Shown: piece by piece, positions 1-9,956 of the stretch
Layout: every line of letters starts with the position of its first letter
How positions within the stretch are numbered: position 1 is the first letter of the stretch
Source: Stenotrophomonas sp. Marseille-Q4652
GTDB lineage: Bacteria; Pseudomonadota; Gammaproteobacteria; Xanthomonadales; Xanthomonadaceae
Direction of reading: 5' to 3'
DNA length: 64,000 nt
Assembly: GCF_916618915.1 (NCBI RefSeq)
Contig: NZ_CAKAKE010000001.1
Location: 682,001-746,000, forward strand
Program-made: the position numbers and the translations under genes
The notes under the pieces: model-generated
Database searches by the model: none
What the model was told of the DNA's origin: nothing
Seen by the model: the letters and a program-made list of their open reading frames with translations, nothing else

Positions 1-24
1 GCTGATCAGGTGCAGGCGGTCTAA
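1..24 (+). CDS. 3' end of an unidentified gene (partial)
   Basis: The first 24 bases read as seven codons (ADQVQAV) followed by TAA. A strong terminator starts 28 bases downstream, which fits the end of a rightward transcription unit whose body lies outside the window. The fragment is too short to identify, and the reading frame is inferred only from the stop codon and the terminator. Confidence 0.3.
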   Translation, partial: ADQVQAV

Positions 25-51
25 TTCCGCCCGCCACCGAAAGGTCGCAAG

Positions 52-86
52 AACGCCGGAAGCGAAAGCTTCCGGCGTTTTCTTTT
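52..86 (+). terminator. Rho-independent terminator
   Basis: A perfect 12-bp stem (AACGCCGGAAGC paired with GCTTCCGGCGTT) closes a GAAA tetraloop and runs into TTTTCTTTT. It ends the unit entering from the left and isolates the GST gene that follows. Confidence 0.9.
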
Positions 87-152
87 GTGCGCGGAAAAGC
101 GCCGGCTCGCGGTGGATACCATGCAAGGTCTGACAGTGGAGGGATCCGATAG

Positions 153-860
153 ATGATTACCGTGCATCATCTGGAGCATTCGCGCTCGCACCGCGTGCTT
201 TGGTTGCTGGAGGAGCTGGAGCTGCCGTACCGGCTGGTCACCTACCAGCGCGACCCCAAGGTGCTGCTGGCACCGCCGGAACTGCGCCGCGTGCATCCGC
301 TGGGCAAGTCGCCGGTACTCGAGGACGACGGGCGGGTGCTGGCCGAGTCCGGGGCGATCCTGGAGTACCTGGTCGAGCGTTATGACACCCAGCACCGGTT
401 TGCCCCGCCGTCAGCCCCGGTCGATGGCGAGGAGCGCATGCGTTACCGCTACTGGATGCACTACGCCGAAGGCTCGGCGATGCCGCCGCTGCTGATGACG
501 CTGGTGTTCTCGCGGATCCGCCAGGCGAAGATGCCGTTCTTAGCGCGCCCGGTTGCCCGCTCCATCGTCGACAAGGTGATGAAGGGCTTCGTCGGTCCGC
601 AGCTGCGTGGCCATCTGGACTGGATGGAGGCCGAACTGGGCAAGCGGCCCTGGTTCGCCGGCGAGCGCTTTACCGCCGCCGACATCCAGATGAGTTACCC
701 GGTGCAGGCGGCCGCGGTCCGTTACGCCGGCCTCGAGCAGTACCCGAACCTGCGCGGCTTCCTGCAGCGCATCGGCGAGCGGCCGGCCTTCCAGCGCGCC
801 GTGCAGAAGGGCGGCGAGCCCATGCTGCCGTCGGGCCGCAAGCCGCCCGGCACCGCGTGA
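153..860 (+). CDS. Glutathione S-transferase family protein
   Basis: Probable cytosolic glutathione S-transferase of 235 residues, which would conjugate glutathione to electrophiles or reduce peroxides; the substrate is unknown. The N-terminal thioredoxin-like half shows the HSRSHRV segment near residue 8, the usual place of the catalytic Ser/Cys, the cis-proline region KSPVLEDD near 52, and the glutathione-binding ES pair in LAESGAI near 65. The C-terminal helical half carries the FTAADIQMS segment typical of the family. GGAGGG at 138-143 stands nine bases before ATG 153 and fixes the start. It follows a terminator, so it has its own promoter. Two further GSTs occur in the window. Confidence 0.9.
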   Translation: MITVHHLEHSRSHRVLWLLEELELPYRLVTYQRDPKVLLAPPELRRVHPLGKSPVLEDDGRVLAESGAILEYLVERYDTQHRFAPPSAPVDGEERMRYRYWMHYAEGSAMPPLLMTLVFSRIRQAKMPFLARPVARSIVDKVMKGFVGPQLRGHLDWMEAELGKRPWFAGERFTAADIQMSYPVQAAAVRYAGLEQYPNLRGFLQRIGERPAFQRAVQKGGEPMLPSGRKPPGTA

Positions 861-888
861 TTAAGTGCAGGGGGCCTATCCTGTGGCA

Positions 889-2448
<1,560 letters not shown>

Positions 2449-2496
2449 GCCGGCTTGGCTGCCCCTGTCTTCTTCTTGCGGATCCCAACAGCATTC

Positions 2497-3054
2497 ATGA
2501 CTACACCTTCTGCTCCCGCCCACATCCTTTCCGCGTCGCCTGCCTGGGCGTCCCGCATCCGCGACGTGCCCGACTTCCCCAGGCCCGGCATCCTGTTCAA
2601 GGACATCATGCCGCTGCTGGCCAACGCGGCCGACTTCGCCGCTGCGGTCCAGGCCATGGCCCAGCCGTGGCGCGATGCGCGGTTGGACGCGGTGATGGGC
2701 GTGGAGCCCCGTGGCTTCATTCTCGGTGCGCCGCTGGCACTGCACCTGGGCGTGGGCTTCGTGCCGGTGCGCAAGCCCGGCAAGCTGCCCGGCGCGACGC
2801 TGCGCCAACCGTATTCGCTGGAATACGGCGCCGACTGCGTGGAAGTGCATGCCGATGCGCTGCCGCCCGGCGCGCGGGTGCTGATCGTCGATGACGTGCT
2901 GGCCACCGGCGGCACCCTGCTGGCCGCGCTGGCGCTGGCGCAGCAGCTGCAGGTCGCGGTGGTCGGTGCGGCGGTTCTGGTGGAGCTGACCGGTATTCCT
3001 GGCCGTGAGCGCTGGCCGGCCAACGTGCCGCTGCATTCGACCCTGCGCTATTGA
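2497..3054 (+). CDS. apt: Adenine phosphoribosyltransferase
   Basis: Purine salvage enzyme making AMP from adenine and PRPP in the cytosol. The 185-residue product shows the N-terminal flap region [17 protein letters not shown], the [10 protein letters not shown] segment, and the PRPP-binding loop [13 protein letters not shown] near residue 130. ATG 2497 places the conserved IRDVPDFP at about residue 20; an upstream in-frame start at 2455 would add 14 unconserved residues. The gene lies 48 bases after selO on the same strand and may share its transcript. Confidence 0.92.
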   Translation: MTTPSAPAHILSASPAWASRIRDVPDFPRPGILFKDIMPLLANAADFAAAVQAMAQPWRDARLDAVMGVEPRGFILGAPLALHLGVGFVPVRKPGKLPGATLRQPYSLEYGADCVEVHADALPPGARVLIVDDVLATGGTLLAALALAQQLQVAVVGAAVLVELTGIPGRERWPANVPLHSTLRY

Positions 3055-3111
3055 CCACGCCGGGCCTCGGCATGGGAGGATCGCGCAGCCCGTTGCCGAG
3101 AACCTGATCCG

Positions 3112-3894
3112 ATGCCGAGCCTGAGCCAGCTGCTTTCCTCGTTTGATCCTGCCACCGGGCTGGAGATGCCTGCCTCCTGGCAGCAGGGCCGTACCGCCTA
3201 TGGCGGCATCAGCACCGCGCTGGCGGTGGCGGCTGCAGGCGCAGCCAGCGAGGCCCCGTTGCCGCCGCTGCGCTCGGCCCAGGTCAGCTTCATTGGTCCG
3301 GCCACCGGCCGGCTGGCGTTCCGTCCGCAGTTGCTGCGCGCCGGCTCGTCGGTGGTGACGATGGGGGTGGATGTGCATGCCGGGACCGGGCTCGCGGTGC
3401 GGCTGGCGCTGGTGTTCGCGCAGGCCCGCGACAGCAGCGTCACGCACAGCTGCGTCGAGCGTCCGGTCGTTGCCGCGTGGTCGGCGTGCCCGGAATTCGA
3501 CATGACGCGCGCTCCGTTCGCGCCGGCCTTCACCGGGCACTTCCAGATCCGCCCGGCCGGGGGCGCGATGCCGCTGTCCGGCGCCGAGCATCCGGAGCTG
3601 ATGATCTGGGTCCGCCACCGCGACGCCGCCGGGGTCGACCCGCTGCTGGCGCTGGTGGCGATGGGGGACGCGTTGCCGCCGGCAGTGTTCACCGCGCTGC
3701 GCACGCCGGCGCCGGCCAGTTCGATCAACTGGAGTTTCGATGTGCTCGATCCCGCGCCGCGCGGTGACTGGTTCCTGCTGCGCTCGACCAGCGAGCATGC
3801 GCGCGATGGCTATTCGGCGCAGGCGATGCAGGTGTGGGACGAGAACGGCGGGCTGGTGATGCTGGGTCGCCAGAGCGTGGCGGTGTTTGCATGA
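3112..3894 (+). CDS. Acyl-CoA thioesterase-like, double hot-dog family protein
   Basis: Likely hydrolyses acyl-CoA thioesters. The 260-residue protein has the layout of TesB-like proteins with two hot-dog folds: the first in residues 10-110 (QGRTAYGGISTALAVAAA, then RSAQVSFIGPATG), the second in 130-258 (SINWSFDVLDPAPRGDWFLLRS, then DENGGLVMLGRQSVAVF). The end pattern WxxxGxLxxxxRQ is typical of this family. The physiological acyl chain cannot be told. Its stop codon overlaps the start of the next gene by the ATGA arrangement, so the two are probably translationally coupled. Confidence 0.82.
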   Translation: MPSLSQLLSSFDPATGLEMPASWQQGRTAYGGISTALAVAAAGAASEAPLPPLRSAQVSFIGPATGRLAFRPQLLRAGSSVVTMGVDVHAGTGLAVRLALVFAQARDSSVTHSCVERPVVAAWSACPEFDMTRAPFAPAFTGHFQIRPAGGAMPLSGAEHPELMIWVRHRDAAGVDPLLALVAMGDALPPAVFTALRTPAPASSINWSFDVLDPAPRGDWFLLRSTSEHARDGYSAQAMQVWDENGGLVMLGRQSVAVFA

Positions 3895-4238
3895 TGCGCG
3901 GGCTGGCCCTGGTCGCGCTGGCTTTCACGCTGCTGGGCTGGAGTGCCTGGGCGGTGATCTGCAACGTCTACGAGTTCGCGCCGCGACTGCCGGTGCTGCC
4001 CTTGGCGGTGGCGTGGCTGCTGGGACTGGCCGTGGCGTGGCGCGCCCTGCGCACGGGCGCGCCGTGGGTGCGGTCGGCGCGGCTGCTGGCCGCGCTCAAT
4101 GCCGGTTGGGTCGCTGCCACCCACCAGGGGCTGGAAGCGGCGGCGACGCCGTTGTTCATCGGCATCGCGCTGGTCGTGGTCGGTTCCAGCACGGCAGCCT
4201 CGCGCCGGCGCGCGGGCGAGGCTTCGATCGCGCGCTGA
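3891..4238 (+). CDS. Small membrane protein, unknown function
   Basis: A 115-residue protein with about three to four hydrophobic stretches (roughly residues 3-25, 33-50, 62-80 and 86-103) and a basic end. It is therefore an inner-membrane protein. ATG 3891 overlaps the TGA of the thioesterase gene, which suggests translational coupling and a linked role. No domain is recognised. The following gene is convergent. Confidence 0.65.
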   Translation: MMRGLALVALAFTLLGWSAWAVICNVYEFAPRLPVLPLAVAWLLGLAVAWRALRTGAPWVRSARLLAALNAGWVAATHQGLEAAATPLFIGIALVVVGSSTAASRRRAGEASIAR

Positions 4239-4244
4239 GCGCGC

Positions 4245-5621
4245 TTACATCTTGCGGACGCGGAAGCGGCGGCCCTTGATCTTGCCCGCTTCCAGCCGCG
4301 CGATCGCCTTGCCGGCCTGTTCGCGGCTGATCGCCACGTAGGAGCGGGTCGGGAAGATGTCGATCTTGCCGATCGCCTTGCCCGGCAGCCCGGCCTCGCC
4401 GGTCAGCGCGCCGAGGATGTCGCCGGCGCGCAGCTTGTCGGTCTTGCCGCCGTCGATGCGCAGGGTCGACATCGCCGCCTGCGGCAGCACCGCCGGACGT
4501 GCGGTGGCCAAGGGGGTCTTCTGCCAGTTCAGCGGCTCGCCCAGCAGCGTTTCGACGGCCTCGGCGCGGTTCTTCTCGCGCCCGGCGACCAGGCTGAAGG
4601 CCAGGCCCTGGCGTCCGGCACGGCCGGTACGGCCGACGCGGTGCTTGTAGGTGTCCACGTCGGTCGGCAGCTCGTAGTTGAACACCGCGGCCAGGTCTTC
4701 CACGTCCAGCCCGCGCGCGGCCACGTCGCTGGCCACCAGCACGTTGCAGCTGCGGTTGGCGAAGCGGATCAGCACTTCCTCGCGGTCGCGCTGCTCCATG
4801 TCGCCGTGCAGGGCCAGCGCGGAGAAACCGAACTGCTGCAGCGAGTTGGTGACCTCGTCCACGTCCTTGCGGGTGTTGCAGAACACCACCGCCGACTCGG
4901 GCGTGTACTTGAGCAGCAGCCCGGCCAGTGCCTTCTGGCGGTGGGCCGGTTCGACCTCGCCGAACAGATGGCTGATCGCCGGGGCACTGTGCTGGCCCTC
5001 GACGGTGACTTCGGCTGGGTCCTTGAGCAGCGCCCGGGCCAGTTCCCGGATCGCATCGGGGAAGGTCGCCGAGAACAGAAGGGTCTGTCGCTCGGCGTGG
5101 GTACGCCCGGCGATCTCGCGGATGGGCTCCTCGAAGCCCATGTCCAGCATGCGGTCGGCCTCGTCCAGCACGAAGCTGCGGACCTGGCCGAGATTCAGCG
5201 CGCGCTTGCGCGCCAGCTCCTGCACGCGGCCGGGGGTGCCGACCACGACCACCGGGTCATGCGCTTCCAGCGAGGCCAGCTGCGGGCCCAGCGGGGTGCC
5301 ACCGGTGAGGATCATCAGCTTCAGGTTGGGGATGCCGGTGGCCAGCTTGCGCAGCTGCTTGCCGACCTGGTCGGCCAGTTCGCGGGTCGGGCACAGCACC
5401 AGCGCCTGGGTGCGCAGGTTGGCCGGATCCACGCGGTTGAGCAGGCCCAGGCCGAAAGCGGCGGTCTTGCCGCTGCCGGTGGGGGCCTGTGCGATCAGGT
5501 CGCGACCTTCAAGGATGGCCGGCAGGCTCTGGGCCTGGACCGGGGTCATCGTGGTATATCCCAGGGCATCGATGCCGGGGGCGAGGGCTGGGGACAGCGC
5601 CAGCGAGCTGAAATCGTTCAT
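4245..5621 (-). CDS. dbpA: ATP-dependent RNA helicase DbpA
   Basis: DEAD-box helicase that remodels 23S rRNA near hairpin 92 during large-subunit assembly. The 458-residue protein has the Q motif region (YTTMTPVQAQSLPAIL), Walker A APTGSGKT near residue 46, PTRELA near 80, the DEAD box VLDEADRMLDMGF near 150, SATFP near 180, and HRVGRTGRAG near 330. The last 75 residues (KIDIFPTRSYVAIS to KGRRFRVRKM) form the RNA-recognition domain that sets DbpA apart from RhlE and SrmB. It stands alone, divergent from uup with 80 bases between them. Confidence 0.95.
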   Translation of the reverse strand: MNDFSSLALSPALAPGIDALGYTTMTPVQAQSLPAILEGRDLIAQAPTGSGKTAAFGLGLLNRVDPANLRTQALVLCPTRELADQVGKQLRKLATGIPNLKLMILTGGTPLGPQLASLEAHDPVVVVGTPGRVQELARKRALNLGQVRSFVLDEADRMLDMGFEEPIREIAGRTHAERQTLLFSATFPDAIRELARALLKDPAEVTVEGQHSAPAISHLFGEVEPAHRQKALAGLLLKYTPESAVVFCNTRKDVDEVTNSLQQFGFSALALHGDMEQRDREEVLIRFANRSCNVLVASDVAARGLDVEDLAAVFNYELPTDVDTYKHRVGRTGRAGRQGLAFSLVAGREKNRAEAVETLLGEPLNWQKTPLATARPAVLPQAAMSTLRIDGGKTDKLRAGDILGALTGEAGLPGKAIGKIDIFPTRSYVAISREQAGKAIARLEAGKIKGRRFRVRKM

Positions 5622-5701
5622 GGCGCGATTTTCGCAGGAAACGGGGCTGCCCGTTCACCCGCGGCCGGCGGGGCGGTACCCGCAGCCCGTACAATGGCCG
5701 G

Positions 5702-7597
5702 ATGCCCCTGATTACCCTGCAGAACGTCGACTACAGCGTCGGCGGCCCGTTGTTGCTGGAAAAGACCGAACTGACGATCGATCCGGGCGAGCGCATTGCC
5801 CTGATCGGCCGCAACGGCGCCGGCAAATCCACCCTGATGAAACTGATCGCCGGCGAGCTCAAGCCCGACGACGGTGAGGTGCGCGTCCAGCAGGGCGTGC
5901 GCGTGACCCGGCTCGAGCAGGAAGTGCCGCACGGCGCGGCCGGCAGCGTGTTCGACGTGGTTGCCGATGGCCTGGGCGACCTCGGCCACTGGCTGGCCGA
6001 GTTCCATCGCCTCAGCCACGCCGAGGACTACGACGCCCACGCGGTGGGCGAGGTGCAGACCAAGATCGACGCCGCCGATGGCTGGGCGCTGGACCAGCGT
6101 GTTTCCGAAACCCTGACCAAGCTCGACCTCGACGGCGACGCCGAGTTCGGCCGGCTGTCCGGTGGCATGAAGCGCCGCGTGCTGCTGGCGCGTGCGCTGG
6201 TGTCCTCGCCGGACGTGTTGCTGCTGGACGAGCCGACCAACCACCTGGACATCGAGGCCATTGACTGGCTCGAAGCCTTCCTCAAGGGCTGGAACGGCAG
6301 CGTGGTGTTCGTCACCCACGATCGCCGCTTCCTGCGCGCGCTGGCCACCCGCATCGTCGAGATCGACCGTGGCCAGGTCACCAGCTGGCCGGGCGACTGG
6401 GCCAACTACGAGCGCCGCCGCGAGGAACGTCTCAACGCGCAGGCGCAGGAAAACGCCCGTTTCGACAAGCTGCTGGCGCAGGAAGAGGTGTGGATCCGCC
6501 AGGGCATCAAGGCCCGCCGTACCCGCGACGAAGGCCGCGTGCGTCGGCTCAAGGCGATGCGCAACGAGCGCAGCCAGCGCCGCGAGCTGGGCGGCAACGT
6601 GCGCATGGAGGCCGCCACCGCCGAGAATTCCGGCAAGAAGGTGATCGAGGCCAGGGACGTGTCCTTCGCCTTCGGCGAGCGGGTGATGGTGCGTGACTTT
6701 TCCACGCTGGTCATGCGTGGCGACCGCATCGGGCTGATCGGTCCCAACGGCAGCGGCAAGACCACGTTGCTCAAGCTGCTGCTGGGTGACCTGAAGCCCG
6801 ACAAGGGCGAGATCATCACCGGCACCAAGCTGCAGATCGCCTATTTCGACCAGTACCGCGCCACCCTGCGCGAGGACTGGAGCGCGATCGAGAACGTGGC
6901 CGAGGGCCAGGATTTCCTCGAGATCAACGGCAAACGCAAGCACGTGCATGCCTACCTGCAGGATTTCATGTTCACCCCCGAGCGCGCCCGCGCGCCGATC
7001 ACCCGCCTGTCCGGCGGCGAGCGCAACCGCCTGCTGCTGGCCAAGCTGTTCGCCCAGCCGTCCAACCTGCTGGTGATGGACGAACCGACCAACGACCTGG
7101 ACGTGGAGACGCTGGAGCTGCTCGAAGAGCTGCTGGCCGATTACCCCGGCACGCTGCTGCTGGTCAGCCATGACCGTGACTTCATCGACAACGTCGTGAC
7201 CTCGACCATGGTGATGGAAGGCAACGGCCGCATCGGCGAGTACATCGGCGGCTACAGCGACTGGGTGCGCCAGCGTCCGACCATGCCGCCCAGCGCCGCC
7301 GCAGTGGCCAAGGCCTCGGCGACCGCGGTTCCGGCCGCTGCACCAGCGGCTGCGGCCCCGGCCACCCCGGCGCCAGCCAAGCGCAAGCTCAGCTTCAAGG
7401 ACGCCCGCGAGCTGGAGCAACTGCCGGGCCGGATCGAAGCGCTGGAGCAGGAGATCGAGGCCATGACCGCGGCCATGAACGATCCGGCATTCTTCAGCCG
7501 GCCCAGCACCGAGGTGACCGCCCACACCCAGCAGCTGGCCAAGGTCCAGGCCGAACTGGATGCAGCCTACGCGCGCTGGCAGGAACTGGACAGCTGA
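5702..7597 (+). CDS. uup: ABC-F family ATPase Uup
   Basis: Soluble tandem ATPase of the ABC-F class. Uup binds ribosomes and branched DNA and lowers the rate of precise transposon excision. The 631-residue protein has two complete cassettes: GRNGAGKS near 38, LSGGMKRRV near 157 and LLDEPTNHLD near 177; then GPNGSGKT near 350, LSGGERNRL near 438 and VMDEPTNDLD near 459. No membrane segment is present. An Ala/Pro-rich linker (about 525-560) leads to a C-terminal coiled coil, the domain that identifies Uup among ABC-F proteins. Confidence 0.92.
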   Translation: MPLITLQNVDYSVGGPLLLEKTELTIDPGERIALIGRNGAGKSTLMKLIAGELKPDDGEVRVQQGVRVTRLEQEVPHGAAGSVFDVVADGLGDLGHWLAEFHRLSHAEDYDAHAVGEVQTKIDAADGWALDQRVSETLTKLDLDGDAEFGRLSGGMKRRVLLARALVSSPDVLLLDEPTNHLDIEAIDWLEAFLKGWNGSVVFVTHDRRFLRALATRIVEIDRGQVTSWPGDWANYERRREERLNAQAQENARFDKLLAQEEVWIRQGIKARRTRDEGRVRRLKAMRNERSQRRELGGNVRMEAATAENSGKKVIEARDVSFAFGERVMVRDFSTLVMRGDRIGLIGPNGSGKTTLLKLLLGDLKPDKGEIITGTKLQIAYFDQYRATLREDWSAIENVAEGQDFLEINGKRKHVHAYLQDFMFTPERARAPITRLSGGERNRLLLAKLFAQPSNLLVMDEPTNDLDVETLELLEELLADYPGTLLLVSHDRDFIDNVVTSTMVMEGNGRIGEYIGGYSDWVRQRPTMPPSAAAVAKASATAVPAAAPAAAAPATPAPAKRKLSFKDARELEQLPGRIEALEQEIEAMTAAMNDPAFFSRPSTEVTAHTQQLAKVQAELDAAYARWQELDS

Positions 7598-7662
7598 CGG
7601 GCTTGCCCGTGCCGGATGATGCCGTCCATGCTCGGCGGCATCACTGGCAGCAGGAGTCCGCG

Positions 7663-8184
7663 ATGCGTATTTGCCGACTGGGCATGCTTGCCGCGCTGGT
7701 CGTGGCAGTGCCCGCGCAGGCCGAGGTCAAGGATTCCTCGGCCTCGGGTTTCAGCATCGAGAACAGCGTCTTGGTGGCCACGCCGCGGGACCGCGTGTGG
7801 CAGGCGATGACCGGCCAGGTCGACCGCTGGTGGCCGAAGGACCACAGCTGGTGGGGGCCGGCGTCGACACTGGGCATCGACGCCCGTGCCGGTGGCTGCT
7901 TCTGCGAGATCGCCGGCGCACGGCAGGCCCAGCACCTGCAGGTCAGCTTCGTCGACCCCGGCACCACCCTGCGCATGCTCGGCGGGCTGGGGCCGCTGCA
8001 GGGCATGGGCTTGCACGGCGTGGCCGAATGGACGCTGCGTGCCGAAGGCGAGGGCACGCGCATCACCTGGACCTATCGCGTCGGCGGCTACACCCCGCAG
8101 GACCTGTCCACGTTCGCACCGGTCGTGGACCGGGTGCAGGCGCAGCAGCTCGATGGGCTGCTGCGCTTCCTCGCTCAGCCCTGA
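7663..8184 (+). CDS. Exported SRPBCC (START-like) family protein
   Basis: A 173-residue protein with a cleavable signal peptide (MRICRLGMLAALVVAVPAQA) and a single SRPBCC/AHSA1-like ligand-binding fold: VLVATPRDRVWQAMTGQVDRWWP near residue 35, TLRMLGGLGPLQGMG in the middle, and the C-terminal helix VVDRVQAQQLDGLLRFL. The ligand is unknown; the signal peptide places it in the periplasm. AGGAG at about 7652 supports ATG 7663. Its end overlaps the end of the convergent barstar gene by ten bases. Confidence 0.78.
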   Translation: MRICRLGMLAALVVAVPAQAEVKDSSASGFSIENSVLVATPRDRVWQAMTGQVDRWWPKDHSWWGPASTLGIDARAGGCFCEIAGARQAQHLQVSFVDPGTTLRMLGGLGPLQGMGLHGVAEWTLRAEGEGTRITWTYRVGGYTPQDLSTFAPVVDRVQAQQLDGLLRFLAQP

Positions 8185-8615
8185 GTGGCGTCGGCCACGC
8201 CCAGGTCGGGCAGGGCCAGGAATGCCCAGAACGGCACGTCGTCCTCGGCCCAGCTGGCCGAGGCTTCCTGCAGCACGTCCAGCAATGTGTCGAAGTCGGT
8301 GCCGGCATGCTCGCGCAGCGGGCCGGCATCCTCGAACAGCAGCGCGTAGCCTCGGCCGGGCAGCCAGGACAGGTCGCGCAGGTTCTCGCTCAACGCATCC
8401 CAGTTGCGGCCGGTGCCGGCCGGGAAATCCAGCTGGGTGGCCAGGCGTGCCAACAGCGTGCGCTTGTCCTGGCAGCCGCCCAGGTCGATGCGGACCACGC
8501 GCAGCCCGGCATCGCGCGCCATCGCCGCCAGTCCGCCGGCATCACCATCGCCAATGGCGTAGACGCCGGCGCGCTGCGGATCATCCAGGCCCATGTCGAA
8601 GCCGCTATCGGTCAT
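8175..8615 (-). CDS. Barstar family ribonuclease inhibitor
   Basis: A 146-residue protein without signal peptide, matching the barstar fold: the strand VVRIDLGGCQDKRTLLARLATQL, the helix start FPAGTGRNWDALSENLRDL (NWDAL is the family signature), and the end WAFLALPDLG. Barstar binds an extracellular guanyl RNase before export and blocks its active site. ATG 8615 overlaps the TGA of the RNase gene upstream in the ATGA arrangement, so the inhibitor is translated from the same message. This is a complete RNase-immunity pair. Confidence 0.85.
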   Translation of the reverse strand: MTDSGFDMGLDDPQRAGVYAIGDGDAGGLAAMARDAGLRVVRIDLGGCQDKRTLLARLATQLDFPAGTGRNWDALSENLRDLSWLPGRGYALLFEDAGPLREHAGTDFDTLLDVLQEASASWAEDDVPFWAFLALPDLGVADATQG

Positions 8616-9070
8616 TGCACGCTCCCCGGGACCTTGAAGCTGCGGAAGGTGTCGTAATGGTCATCGGTGTAGTACCAGACATCCGGCGGCTGGCCACCGG
8701 TGACGATGCGGCGTGCGCCGCGGTGCGACAGCCCCGGCGTTTCCACCGTGTATTCGCGGTAATAGCCGCGCGGGCGCTGCGGCAGGCGCTGCTCGCGGTT
8801 GCCGAAAACGCTGCCGTCCTGGCGGTGCGGGAACGGCCCGCCGCGCTTGATCAGGGTGATGGTCTGGCGCGCCTCGGCCGGCAGGAAGGCAGGCAGCGTG
8901 TCGCGGGCGGTGGCCGTCGGCGCTGCAGCCGGTGCAGCCTCCACGGCGGCAGTTCCCTGCGAAAGGGCAGGGGCAAACTGCGGTGCGGGTGGGCGCTGCA
9001 GCTCGTTGATGCCCCACAGGCCAGCGGCCAGCAGGACGGCGGCAAACAACAGCAACAAGGGTCTGCGCAT
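8612..9070 (-). CDS. Secreted guanyl-specific ribonuclease (RNase Sa/barnase family)
   Basis: A 152-residue protein with an N-terminal export segment (MRRPLLLLFAAVLLAAGLWG), an Ala/Pro-rich linker, and a microbial RNase domain in residues 60-150. Visible catalytic elements are REYTVETPG (the general base Glu), HRGARRIVTGG (phosphate-binding arginines) and YTDDHYDTF (the catalytic His), which match RNase Sa best. It would cut RNA after guanine outside the cytoplasm. ATG 9070 is chosen over a TTG at 9085 because it starts the signal peptide cleanly. The barstar gene follows with a 4-base overlap. Confidence 0.85.
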   Translation of the reverse strand: MRRPLLLLFAAVLLAAGLWGINELQRPPAPQFAPALSQGTAAVEAAPAAAPTATARDTLPAFLPAEARQTITLIKRGGPFPHRQDGSVFGNREQRLPQRPRGYYREYTVETPGLSHRGARRIVTGGQPPDVWYYTDDHYDTFRSFKVPGSVQ

Positions 9071-9285
9071 GGACAACGGTTCCAACGGGTCAAGCCCCTG
9101 ATTATCACCGCGCAGGCCAGGGCTGCTTGAACGGGAGTGGTGTCCCGGTCCCGGTTGGTGCCTCGGCGATGCCGACGGGACGAACTTTCCTTTACATCGC
9201 CCTTGGTAACTTCAGTTGCCGTCCCTACCATTGATGGTTGCAACGCCCGGATTCCGCCGGGCGATCGGACCACCAGGAGATCCTC

Positions 9286-9897
9286 ATGGCCTACACCCTG
9301 CCCAAGCTGTCCTACGCCTACGACGCACTTGAGCCGCACATCGACGCGGCCACGATGGAAATCCATCACACCAAGCACCACCAGACCTACATCAACAACG
9401 TCAACGCCGCGCTGGAAGGCACCGAGTACGCCGACCTGCCGGTCGACGAACTGGTGTCCAGGCTGAAGTCGCTGCCGGAGAACCTGCAGGGCCCGGTGCG
9501 CAACAACGGCGGCGGCCATGCCAACCACAGCCTGTTCTGGACCGTGATGTCGCCCAATGGCGGCGGCGAGCCCACCGGCGGCGTGGCCAAGGCCATCGAG
9601 ACCGACCTGGGTGGCTTCGAGAAGTTCAAGGACGCCTTCACCAAGGCGGCGCTGACCCGTTTCGGCAGCGGCTGGGCGTGGTTGAGCGTGACCCCGGACA
9701 AGAAGGTGGTGGTCGAGTCGACCGCCAACCAGGACAGCCCGCTGATGGAAGGCAACACCCCGATCCTGGGCCTGGACGTGTGGGAACATGCCTACTACCT
9801 GAAGTACCAGAACCGTCGCCCGGAATACATCGGCGCCTTCTTCAACGTCGTCGACTGGAACGAGGTCGAGCGCCGGTACCAGGCTGCCATTGCCTGA
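9286..9897 (+). CDS. sodA: Superoxide dismutase [Mn]
   Basis: Cytoplasmic enzyme dismutating superoxide to peroxide and oxygen. The 203-residue protein shows the metal ligands in context: [15 protein letters not shown] (His near 27), [11 protein letters not shown] (His near 81), and [11 protein letters not shown] (Asp and His near 167-171). The segment TANQDSPL carries the Gln typical of Mn rather than Fe enzymes. AGGAGATCCTC directly before ATG 9286 is a good ribosome site. It is a single-gene unit ending in a strong terminator. Confidence 0.95.
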   Translation: MAYTLPKLSYAYDALEPHIDAATMEIHHTKHHQTYINNVNAALEGTEYADLPVDELVSRLKSLPENLQGPVRNNGGGHANHSLFWTVMSPNGGGEPTGGVAKAIETDLGGFEKFKDAFTKAALTRFGSGWAWLSVTPDKKVVVESTANQDSPLMEGNTPILGLDVWEHAYYLKYQNRRPEYIGAFFNVVDWNEVERRYQAAIA

Positions 9898-9923
9898 TCG
9901 GTTCGATCACAGTGCAGTACGAG

Positions 9924-9951
9924 GAAGCCGGGCATTGCCCGGCTTCTTTTT
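9924..9951 (+). terminator. Rho-independent terminator after sodA
   Basis: A perfect 10-bp stem (GAAGCCGGGC paired with GCCCGGCTTC) with an ATT loop runs into TTTTT, 27 bases after the sodA stop. Confidence 0.93.
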
Positions 9952-9956
9952 GTCCG

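Noticed and set aside
12..40. tRNA/tmRNA-like 3' end (GGCGG-7-CCGCC followed by CGCCACCGA)
   Set aside because: The loop TCTAATT lacks the T-loop pattern TTCRA, there is no CCA, and no matching 5' half can be present. A CDS end plus terminator explains it better.
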